From positions 1,054,001-1,118,000 of the forward strand of contig JANTUC010000007.1 of NCBI GenBank assembly GCA_026873275.1: a DNA stretch of 64,000 nt, given 5' to 3'. Below are positions 54,901 through 64,000 of this stretch, piece after piece. The position numbers and the translations under genes were made by a program. The notes under the pieces are model-generated. The model had not been told where the DNA came from, did not search any database, and saw nothing but the letters and a program-made list of their open reading frames with translations. The stretch comes from Pseudopithomyces maydicus (taxonomy: Eukaryota; Ascomycota; Dothideomycetes; Pleosporales; Didymosphaeriaceae). The number at the start of each line of letters is the position of its first letter. Position 1 is the stretch's first letter.

Positions 54901-55924
54901 ACTGACTTTGAAGATAGGAGAGACGTGAGTCAGCATAAACATACGCCTATGAACGATACTGACAGTAGTAGGATCGAGTTCAACAAGAAGCCCGGAAAAC
55001 CGGCCCAAGTCAAGTCTATGAAAGACCCCGCTGTACAGCGTGATGATCTATACAAAAGTGGTACCATACACACATCTGCGGGAGAACCGCCAAATTCACA
55101 ATCGAAACCTACGCCCAAGGGGAAGCAAGTCGCAGCGAAACCAATCACGAAAGGTAAACTGCTACGTCCTGGCGGTCCCGGTGGTGGTCCATCAAAATTG
55201 GCTAGTCGTCCCGCACAGCCCAGACCTACACCTACACCTGCTGCAGCACCGGTCGCGGCACCGGCTGCTTCCCAATCCAGACCTGTACCACATCCCGTAG
55301 CGGCTTTATCAAATGGTGCAAGCCACGCACGTAGTGCTTCAACATCTTCGAACAGAGCGCCACCTCCACCTCCACCTCCACCTGCAGCACCCCCAGCGCC
55401 CAAGGAACCCACCTATAAAGCACTCTATGATTTCCAAGGCCAATCTACTGGGGAGCTCAGTCTCAAGAAGGACGAGATCATCCTGGTTACCCAAAAGGAG
55501 GGTAATGGTACGTACATTTCCAGGTCCTACATGATAAGATGTGACTAACATGTGCATAGGGTGGTGGCTCGCAAGCAGACTAGACAAATCATCCTCGGGA
55601 TGGGCACCCTCCGCCTATCTTGAAGAGGTTGTTAATAAACCATCGCCGCCACCAGCACCGCCTGCACCTCCAGCTCGTCCTGCAGCCAACGGTGTTCGCG
55701 GTAAGCCAGCGCCTCCGGCACCGCCGGCTAAGCGTCCTGCTGCAAAGAAAGCGGCAGTGCCTGGTGCGGCGAGGGATAGTGGGTATTCTGGAAGCGGGAC
55801 GAGTAATTCGGACGTTGGGCCTCGGGACAGTGGAAGTAGCATTGCTGGCGGGTTAGCAGAGGCGCTGAGGCAAAGGCAGGCCGCGATGCAGGGGAAGAAG
55901 GCGGCAGATGAAGACGATTGGTGA
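51943..55924 (+). CDS. MYO1: Class I myosin
   Basis: Actin-based motor for endocytic patches and polar growth (Aspergillus myoA, yeast Myo3/5). Seven exons: 51943-51951, 52009-52206, 52258-52303, 52353-52835, 52887-54924, 54972-55507, 55560-55924; 1224 residues, phases consistent. The first exon encodes only MPA. Seen: [20 protein letters not shown]; P-loop GESGAGKTEAAKR; switch I NNNSSRFGKY; the TEDS-rule Ser in RRGSVYDVPLN; switch II DIYGFEIFERNSFEQLCINY; actin-binding loop; PSYIRTIKPNENK; two IQ motifs (IRIQRAWRNYLRYR, IRIQRFWRR); a TH1 membrane-binding tail; a Pro/Ala-rich TH2 segment; SH3 domain (YKALYDFQGQSTGELSLKKD to GWAPSAYLEE); and an acidic Arp2/3-activating end (DEDDW). A textbook fungal class I myosin; no frame problem over 4 kb, useful as a contrast with its broken neighbours. 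Confidence 0.96.
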
Positions 55925-57738
55925 AAAGACATGAACCAGTATTGCCATGTTTATGGTTTGCGTAGTTGACGTGTTGGAACGGTGATATTGTAGCTTACGA
56001 TGATAGAGTCATTAAATATTGAAACATTTGAAAATTAATCATCTAGGTGCAAACCTTTGGTCATAGTCGGCACAATCAAAGTAGACTACTGCAATTCTGT
56101 GTAGCTAGTTGATATGGGCGGTTTACCCACACACTGAAAATTGTGACTTGACTAACGCCCAGGCGGGGCTGCATGATACCTCCAAATATCAATCAACCAT
56201 CGTATGAGAAAGTTCCAATGGCAAATCATGCGCAAGGGCCGCTTATTACCCGGATATGACTTGTGGATCTTGACAGCTTTACTGGAGGACATTCATGGAG
56301 GTTCGTGAGAGCTTTGGGGGTGAGGAAATGTATTAGGCACGCGCTCTTGGTAATACAGATGAGTTCAGTCTAGATATAGTAAACACTTTAATTATTGGAG
56401 GGGCTCATACTTCCGAGACAATCCTAGCTGTAGTAAACATCGACTGTCCTGCATCCTCTACATGTCTGCGTTAGACACCTGGCTTGTGTGGAGAATACAA
56501 GGCATCCTCCTCTCCAGCATCTTCCGATCAAGATTCTGTTTCAGAATTTATATAACTGGTGCTCTGATCTGGCGCCCACGCTGACTAATGGTCCACTTGG
56601 GTCTATCATACCCCATCTCAATGTCACCATCTTTGTCAGATCAACTCTGCTAGTGACTATATTACCCAAATTTTTCTAGTCATTGACTTTGTTTTTCAGG
56701 ATATATATCCTATTTCTGACAGCCACAGCCGCTTCTTTACTGACTGCGCAGATCATATGTATGTAATCAGTGTTTGAAACAGAATAAAATCTCATGATTA
56801 ATCCTACCCCAGATTCGAAATCTCCCTTCGAAGTGTTCTTCACCAGCTTTGAGGAGCTGTTCAGCCTTCCTTATTGTCTCTCCTCGCTTGAGTTTTGTAT
56901 GTAGGTCGATTGACTTTAGTGTGAAAAAAAAAAACGCTTGGTAAGATCCATAGCGATTTAGTTAGTTCGCCCTTGCAAGACATCGTGCTTGGGCAGCTGG
57001 GCTCACCGACTGTCTTAGAAAGGTATGCAGTCTCTGCTGCCTGTAAGTTGAAACCCTGGTCCTCCGCACTTCGTCGTCAATATGAGAACTTTGATCCGCC
57101 TACCCGGCCGATTGAACTCCTCCCTGATAGCCTGGCGTTGACGAGAAGGAATGCACCTATTTGCCATATTTGTTACCAACTACATTTGCAGCAACATCCA
57201 GCGTACCGACAAATTCACCGAAGACGAGCGCCTTAACCGTTGTTTCTTTTAAAGGAATCTCGTCAAGAGCTTCTCAAAAGCATCCGTACATGGGGGATTA
57301 TAGGTGTTTGTACCCTTTGCCGCGTCTCTCAATACCTGATGTGTAGCTGGATCTTTGTGGTCCATAGTATCTTCGTCATTGGCTTAGGAGATCGATAAGC
57401 TCAGCGATGCTTTGAGTGTTTGCGTTGGTCTCCTTGAAAAAGTCTTCTTTAAAGCCGTCTGAGTAGCTCTCAATCGGTATCGCTGCGTGAAACAATGCTT
57501 GTCTAGCCATGGTCATATCCAGTCTAATGTGCTGTGACTCATTCGTTTCGCCGACCTCAAGGATAGTTACTTTTCAAACTGGCATTATTATCCCAGTTCC
57601 TGTAAAAACTCATGTATCATAACAATTATTGTCTAGGGGCAGAAACAACTACAGCATCACGGATGGAACCGATAAGATTTGACATATGCACGGGATAATT
57701 GGTAGCATCTAAGAATTTATTCATGTTTTTACAAGGTA
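55925..57738. other. AT-rich gene-poor region between convergent genes
   Basis: About 1.8 kb, visibly richer in A and T than its surroundings, with short T and A runs (for example 56924-56935). No gene called. A short frame at 56973-57236 ends in a Cys-rich motif (CHICYQLH) that resembles a fragment of fungal F-box-type proteins and could be a relic. Confidence 0.45.
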
Positions 57739-59496
57739 TCACCTTGAATAGATGCTGACCGCGTTGCTATTGATCAAATCCATTCCTGCCCTCCTGTAGG
57801 TATCTTTTTCTACATAGCTTGTCACATTCGCTTCCAATACAAACTCCTGCGGAATTCCAACACCATACTCTGGCCATTGTGGAATATTTTTGGGTCTTTC
57901 GTCCCACTTATTTGGGTCCAGATCGTGAATGAAGCTGGCCCAGGTCGAGCTTACGAAGTTCGCCAGATCCACATAGTTTTGGCCTAGTCCAGTAAAAGGT
58001 TTGATGTCAGGCCTGAATCCCACACCTTGGATGTTACGGAAGACGAAAGGGATTTCCTTGAAATGACTGACACGTAACTCGGGGGCAAAGACTTTCTGAT
58101 CGGCGTTGAAACGAAACTTGTAGACAGGCAGCCCATGGAAAGCCCACATACGAGCTGTCTGTCTAGCAGGAGCAATGAATAATTGATCTCCGACATAAGT
58201 CGCTGCACGACGGAATTGCTGTCCAAAGAGAGACCCTGGGCGTTGGCTGCCCAAGCTCTGGATGACATTCATGCGCAAATCGTCCGGATACGCCTCCATT
58301 ATTGCCCTCTTGTGTGGTCCAGGAAGACTTGATAAACTGGTCTCAAATTGCTCGGTAGTATCAATTCCATAGGGAGCGAATGAGGCGCCTTCATCGCTGT
58401 TGGCACCGATAATGATGGGCACTTTAGCAAACTTACCGCGGCTGAGCTGGATCGATCCGTACTCTTGGACAAAGTCACCATCTGTGACTACTCCGAAGCC
58501 AGCGGTTGAAGGAAGTGTTCCGTTCATGGTAGCATTCAGTTCGTTGAAGGGTACTTCTCGAAGGCATTGAAGACGGTCCGCAGAGGAGCTGCATCCAACT
58601 TGTGAAACAATCTGGTCGAAAGCTGCTTGTGTCTTGTTTGCGCTGCCTTGTGCACTGTATAGTATCGGACCGCCGGACTGCATTATTGCTGCTCGGTATA
58701 TGCGATCGTCTCGGCCGCCATAGGCAGTGAGCTACTCAGCTTAGTCAAACCAAATCCCTCCACGACGTCTCAGGAAATTCGTACCTGAAACCCAACACTG
58801 GCAGCTCCTGCGGACTCACCCCAAATGGTAACCTTCCTGGGGTCACCTCCGAATGCCTCGATATTTTCTTGTACCCAATGCAAAGCTAGTCGTTGATCCC
58901 TAAGGCCAATATTGAGCGAGCCGTCCACATCGAGCTCGTTCGAACTGGCGAAACCCCATAGGCTAAGTCGATAGTTCAAGGAAACTGCCAATATGGGCTT
59001 TCCGATCGCAACAGATTGATTGACGATGAAAGAGAGATTATAACGTTGATCCGCACCGCCTCCATTTTGAAAAGCGCCGCCATGGATCCAAAAACCCACG
59101 GGAAGCTGCGTATGCTCAAATCCCGCAGGTCGTACAACGTTGAGATATAAGCAATCCTCAGAAGTTTCAAAAAAAGTTTGATCGAGCTATGCGGTTAGTT
59201 GAAATGTGGTAATCTTGGAGAATGGGACCTACACCGTAGCCAACGCAGAGCTTTTGGAATTCCTTCGCCGCTCGCACACCATCCCAACTCGTGTTCAGAG
59301 AACGAGCTTGCCTGAAGCGTAGATCATTGACAGGCGGCTGTGCATAAGGTACCCCGAGAAAGAAATCTTGTTCGTATGCGCTTGAGTGAACTCCTTCAAG
59401 GGTGCCGTTCTTCACACGAGCCGTGGGCACCTTGCTAGTCGGCGTCGACGACACAATGGCCGTCAAAGAAAGCAGTCTCACGAAAAGATTCAGCAT
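57739..59496 (-). CDS. Secreted carboxylesterase type B / lipase-like (one frame break)
   Basis: Alpha/beta-hydrolase of the carboxylesterase-B family; exons 59233-59496, 58785-59187 and 57739-58731. Seen: a signal peptide (MLNLFVRLLSLTAIVSSTPT); GTLEGVHSSAYEQDFFLGVP and YAQPPVNDLRF; SEDCLYLNVVRPAGF; oxyanion motif GFWIHGGAFQNGG; nucleophile motif VTIWGESAGAASVGFQ (Ser); the acid in GANSDEGASFAP; and the catalytic His in RVSHFKEIPFVF. Several Asn-linked sites are present. The start of exon 2 carries one surplus base at 59160-59161: with it removed, LDQTFFETS continues into EDCLYLNV and the exon becomes a multiple of three. The ORF could begin 23 codons earlier (59565), but the shorter start leaves a cleaner signal peptide. 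Substrate unknown. It sits 400 bp from the CYP505 gene in the same orientation. Confidence 0.88.
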
Positions 59497-59565
59497 CTCG
59501 GTAACGAAAGCGGAGAAACCTGTCCCAAGAACAATAACAGAAGCCTGCACGCATATGTAGTCCAT

Positions 59566-59966
59566 TTTTGAATCGATTTCGCAAATCGCTCGGGCAGGAC
59601 GCTGATCAGACTAGTGCTTTGCGACTTAGGGTATGCTTTTCCAAGAGAGGCAACTGCAGCAATTGGGCTGTTAGCATGGTAGAGAAATTCGGGCGGTAAC
59701 TTTGAATGGAACAATGTCCGAGCGGAAGCTCATAAAGAAGGCATCGCGAGTATTGCGTCAACGAAGTGAGATGTTCGTAATTGGTGGACCTCATGGTACA
59801 TGACTCGTGCGCGGTAACTTCGGCCGACTGCATCAGAAGCATCAAGATGCCGGTGCAGGGGTGGATCTCACGACAATTCAGTGTGGGATACCATTCGTGA
59901 GAATGCTGAGGTCCGATTCTGCGAGGTTGTATTATTGCATAAGCCAGCCACAGTTGACGGTTCGTC
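59566..59966. other. Intergenic, esterase 5' side to CYP505 3' side
   Basis: About 400 bp, no gene seen; should hold the esterase promoter. Confidence 0.45.
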
Positions 59967-62900
59967 TCAGTCAAATACTTCACAAGCATACCTCTCTCCG
60001 TCCGAACGGAGAGCATTCCACCGCTTATCCGCTGCTTCTGGACTGCCATCCTCCAGCTCAGCGAAAGCCCACTTCATAGTCGCTGCAACCCCTTCTAGCA
60101 CTCTGGTCTCTCCACACACGAAGATTTTGCCCTTGCCGCTCCTCAAGCCAGCATGGTCGATGACCGCACTCCTCTCTTTCAGCAGGCGATCTTGGACGTA
60201 TTTGCAGCCTTCGGAAAGGCTAGGTGCCTGACTGAACGCGTAGTGAATTTTTGTACCCCCGAAGCTGCCTGTTCACGGAGCTTCGCAGAGTAGAGCATAT
60301 CGCGGTCTGGATGCCGACACCCGATAAATAGGAGAGCTGGTGCCAGGGTGACACCTGCAGCTGAAAGCTGGGCGCGCTCTTCCACGAAGCCTAGAAAAGG
60401 TGCCAGACCAGCGCCTGCGCACACCATCACGATTGGAACGCTGAGGTCATCGGGTAAGTGGAATATTGCGGGGCTGGGTCGAACGGAAACATAGAAACTG
60501 TCGTTGCTACACAGACTGGCAAGAAAAGAAGATCCTGCGCCGCGAAATTTGTAAGCCGTATTGTTGGGCGGTGTGATGGAATGTTCAAGGACACTGTAAG
60601 TCAGTGTACAGACGTTAGGTTCCGCGAGTGGCGAAGATGAAATTGAGTAGTAACGGGGGCGGATGGGTGGAAGCATGGACAAGTATTGTGCAAATGATAA
60701 TTCCGCGGTCGGTATCGCGTAAAGAACTTCCAGAGCGGTTCTATTCCTACCTGTAGAATCAGTTTCGATTGCATCAACAGTGGCACCGTCTGGTACAGAC
60801 GCCATGATGGTTCTAATGGTCTACATAATGCATTAGCTTAGCTTCAGATTACCATGGAACGCCTTACCTTTTCTGTAGCTACGTGGTTGATCTCGACGAA
60901 ATCTCGAAGGTGTGTATATATGCTGTATTCACTCCCATTTGCCATAACAATTTTCGCATCGTGCGCCAATCCAAATCTGTTCATGACTTTTCTGACCGTT
61001 TCCTCATGATTGGCAGGCATAATTACGAGATGATCGCCTGCTTGGTAAGTCATCGCAGAAGGGAGACGAATTCGCATGTGCCGCTTCTCTGGTTCGTTGG
61101 GCGCTGTGAGGACGTGGTTTTCTTCGACGGTTGCCATGGCTCCATCTGGAATGGTGTCGGTATTCCGAGAGTTGAGGACGATTTTGACCCCCCTTGCGGA
61201 CGAACGGGTGGAGTCGCCGTCAGATTGGGATGGTAGAGTTTTCTCAATGCTGGCCAAAGTCCATTGTCCGCCCATGCGTCAAACTCATTGGCGATGTTGC
61301 TGTCTACCGCATCCGAAGCCCCTCGGTCTAATAGAGGTATACTTCCACATCTTTTGAATATGTCATCAACCAATTTCGGGATGCGTTGAAAGGTTTCCGC
61401 CCAATCTCGATTGCCACAGCCAAACACCGCATGGTGCACCCCGTCAAATGGAGATTCGGTAAGACCCTGCAACCATTTGACAAATGCAGCAGCGTTGTCT
61501 GGAGGCTTTCCTTCATAGCTTGCAGTGATAACGACGATTGGTATCGAGGCTGTTACATGGTGGGGTTCGACCTTGTCCATGGGCTTCATGGTGGCGTTGA
61601 AGCCATGTGCGATGGCGTCGCGACTGAGAATGTGCGCCAGAGCCTGGCACGTCCCAGTATTAGATCCATAGCATACAAGCAACTCTTGCAAGTGCGAGTA
61701 TTCTGTAGAGCTATCCGTTCTCTGGGGGGATGGGCGAAGTTTCCCGTGACCTGGAGCCTTTCCACCTAAAAGTCTGCGCTGCAATGCAGCTGGGGTTAGT
61801 CCTTCCCGCAATCCTGCATGAATGAGCAATCCTTTGGGTTTTATGGTCAGAGTCCTCCGCACAGTCAGCTTGTACTGTGGATCTGCGAGCGCGAGGTCGA
61901 AGTTTTGCAACAGCAGGGCCATTACGATTATGGCCTCCTGCAACGCAAACGCACGGCCAATGCAACCTCGAGCTCCGTTACCAAATGGCTAGCTCCTGGT
62001 CAGCGATGATTATCCCAGAAAGATTACGTGTGAAAAGCTTACCTTCCACGAATTTTTTGGTAGTTTGTTGAACTCGCTCTCAATCATCCTCTCAGGCCGA
62101 AATATTTCCGCGTCGTGGCCGTAGACCAAAGGATCGCGATGCACCGCCGGGAGCGATACCGAAATAGATTCTCCTTGCCTCACTATATATTGCTCTTTGC
62201 CGATATGGAGTGGATAGTCTTCGGGATTACTTGACTTGGGATGGACGGAGAATCCGGGTGCAGTTGGATACAGTCGTAAGGTTTCGCGAATCACAGCGGA
62301 GATGTATGGGAGCTTCGAGGTCATATCAGGTGTCATTGGACCATCTTTTAGTACCGAGAGAACCTCGTCTCGGGCTTTGGCCATGGCTGCGGGATGTTTG
62401 GCCAGACAATAAATGGCAAACGATAGCAGACCCGAAGTTGTTTCATGTCCTATATTTCGATCAGATTGATCCAAAAAAAGAAGCGAACTGCACTTGCCGG
62501 CAATAAGGAACGTTATCATGTTATTGACCACGTTGTCATGGGGTAAAGCTTTCTTGGTAACAGGATCTTTCTCGTAAAGCATAGCATCGACGAGATCTCT
62601 TTTACGCGTGGATGCAGTCTTTCTTCTTTCTAATACTTGGCTGGCAATGTGGCGCATCAATTTCATATCTTCGTGAAATTTTTGCGTCTGCTTTCGGAAA
62701 ATGTATGCGGGTACAACGGAAGGCCGCAACATACGATTTCCGCATTCTCCTAGGAACGAGCTCATTGCTTCGACAAAGGGGTGAGAAGTCTCCGTATAGA
62801 AAGAGTTGAACCGCGTATCCATGGCGCACCTATAGCCTATGAATTACTATATGATTTCCCCAGTCGCTTGAGCAGAACCCTAGGTCAACTTACAACGCAA

Positions 62901-63465
62901 GCGTGTCCAATGTCAATCGAGTAAAGTCATCTGTGACCGGAATCGGGGTGTCTTGTTCGAGCCTTGCCCACTTCATAATAAGTTGACAAGCCACCTCATA
63001 CATATCTACAATCTCATCAGCCTCCGTTGTCATGATCAGGTTTCGGTCCCACGATACCTTCGAACATGTCACCAATCATCATAGGCCCAAGAACGGGCGC
63101 GAGAATGCGATGTGCGAGTCCCCAATTTTCCTCGACGTGTGATGCGGTGAAAAGGCCGTCGCCGGTGAGATTGCGAACCTGTACGAGGCTCCCAGCTGAA
63201 GCAGTTTTGATGAAGCGACCCTCGTCGCATACTTCGTTGAGAAGCTCGACGGAGCCGATCGAGATTCTATCTGGTTTTCCGGTTCCCAAGCTGACTTTGA
63301 CGATTGGACCTATTTAGCATTAGAATCTTTGCGTCAAAACATGGCCCCTGGCTTTTTTTATGTACCATATTGAGATAGAAGCTTCGCCGTGGAATCAGGT
63401 GCTGCAAGATCGAGCGTATTGCCAATGATGGGCCAACCCGGGGGCTTTGGTATTTCGGTCGGCAT
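59967..63465 (-). CDS. CYP505 (P450foxy-type) self-sufficient P450 / reductase fusion (two frame breaks)
   Basis: Single-chain fatty-acid-hydroxylase-type monooxygenase: a P450 fused to its NADPH reductase. Exons 63366-63465, 63058-63309, 62894-63005, 62498-62829, 62043-62449, 60868-61988 and 59967-60820. Haem domain: PPGWPIIGNTLDL, QYGPIVKVSLG, I-helix FLIAG/HETTSG, KLPYISAVIRETLRLYP (ExxR), RPERMI, and the haem Cys in PFGNGARGCIGRAFALQE. Reductase: flavodoxin (ELLVCYGSNTGTCQALAHIL, VITASYEGKPPDNA, VFGCGNRDWAETFQRIPK), FAD domain (RPRYYSISSSPL), NADPH domain (MVCAGAGLAPFLGF, LFIGCRHPDRDMLY, GKIFVCGE). Two runs lack a base: 61188-61193 and 60248-60252; adding them gives 1059 residues, the normal length. 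Intron 62450-62497 has a GC donor. Family is secure; substrate is inferred. Confidence 0.93.
62450..62497 (-). other. GC-AG intron in the CYP505 gene
   Basis: Donor GCAAGT, acceptor ATAG, 48 nt. It lies inside the I-helix oxygen-binding motif and its removal forms LIAGHETTSG. Using the nearby GT instead breaks the frame. Confidence 0.8.
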
Positions 63466-64000
63466 GATCAGTTTGAGCTTCGATGGGAATAACAGTCGAT
63501 GCAAAGATGTAAGCTTGTGCTATGTTAGGAAGTTACTTTTCTTTGAAGCATCAAACAGTATGATTTTACATGTATATCGAGCGACGATGACGCAGCCGGT
63601 TCAGAAAACCTGGCGTAGTATTAATGGTAATCGGAATATTCATCTTCATTGCGACAACATTGTTACGCTGTTTGATTTGAGCGAATGTCGCATCAACGCG
63701 CGCTCCAATGCATCGGCGGTAATATCGCCGAAAGGCCTATCGCCGAACCCATGTTTACCCATCCGTAAACCCCTTTCTCGAAAAGGAAGGTCGCCAATCG
63801 GTGATGGAGAATGCAAGATGCCCAGTACTTATGATCCTCTGGGATCACCAAGCCACACCGTCTTACGCGGTCGATCATGCTGCCAAACCGTTGAGTTGGA
63901 TGTAGAGACCCTGCATAAGAAATGATCCGAGATGTGGAAATAAAGAGCAGTGGACCTAGAAAGTGTTCACCAAACCCAAATCAGTTGGTATCTGCAGGGG
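63466..64000. promoter_or_regulatory. Upstream region of CYP505 to the window edge
   Basis: About 535 bp. Open frames here are short and show no family motif; treated as the CYP505 promoter side. A gene beyond the edge cannot be excluded. Confidence 0.4.

Noticed and set aside
1158..61193. Programmed ribosomal frameshifting as cause of the frame breaks
   Set aside because: It would have to operate in twelve unrelated housekeeping genes; only the homopolymer context is shared.
63006..63057. Apparent frame change in the CYP505 haem domain
   Set aside because: Explained by a normal 52-nt GT-AG intron; removing it gives GDMFEDMYEVACQL and consistent phases, so it is not counted among the frame breaks.
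1..64000. CRISPR arrays, tRNA or rRNA genes, intact transposons
   Set aside because: No spaced direct repeats, no tRNA T-loop and acceptor pairing that I could recognise, no transposase or reverse-transcriptase motifs by eye; a tRNAscan and repeat search would settle it.

Overview
The window is nuclear DNA of a filamentous ascomycete (Pezizomycotina; Dothideomycetes is my best guess, from gene content and intron style rather than any database match). Coding genes are split by short GT-AG introns of about 46-60 nt, often with CTAAC/CTGAY-type branch sites. I support 31 protein genes on both strands. I recognised no tRNA, rRNA, intact transposon or CRISPR array.

Layout. 0-8 kb: a 5'-truncated FHA-kinase-FHA checkpoint kinase, the ER lectin YOS9, cytidine deaminase and an SDR-like protein. 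8-16 kb: mitochondrial Fe-S co-chaperone JAC1, a Zn2Cys6 regulator facing an SDR, and the cross-link repair nuclease PSO2. 16-22 kb: a secreted Gly-rich protein and a GPI-type wall protein in convergent orientation, a gene-poor stretch, and ERG28. 22-28.3 kb: a PTC7/Azr1-type PP2C phosphatase, a CBS-domain protein, a PWI/RS splicing factor and an acidic repeat protein of unknown function. 28.6-38.9 kb: a small conserved-looking protein, FAHD1-type hydrolase, a coiled-coil protein, a CCCH/Smr RNA-binding protein, TVP38, a CTR copper transporter and the kynurenine-pathway dioxygenase BNA1. 38.9-47.9 kb: ORC3, a GPATCH11-like protein, a DUF3712-type membrane protein, a hypothetical protein and an OPA3-like protein. 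48.5-56 kb: polo-like kinase and class I myosin. 57.7-63.5 kb: a secreted carboxylesterase and a self-sufficient CYP505 P450-reductase fusion, the most accessory-looking part.

The strongest unexpected signal is technical. Twelve genes contain 15 single-base frame breaks (13 apparent deletions, 2 apparent insertions). Fourteen lie in runs of 3-6 identical bases and one in a dinucleotide. In every case one base restores a continuous family-like protein, and the corrected exon lengths of the complete genes sum to multiples of three. This looks like homopolymer error in the underlying sequence rather than pseudogenisation, and automatic gene models here will be wrong unless it is corrected.

Most genes are unlinked housekeeping functions. 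I found no convincing undescribed multi-gene system. The biological points I would follow up are an N-terminally extended, possibly mitochondrial BNA1; two SDR proteins lacking the YxxxK catalytic pair; an in-phase 48-nt intron in the PWI/RS splicing factor; a GC-AG intron in the P450 fusion; and three proteins I cannot assign (26933-28226, 30210-31907, 28619-28906).
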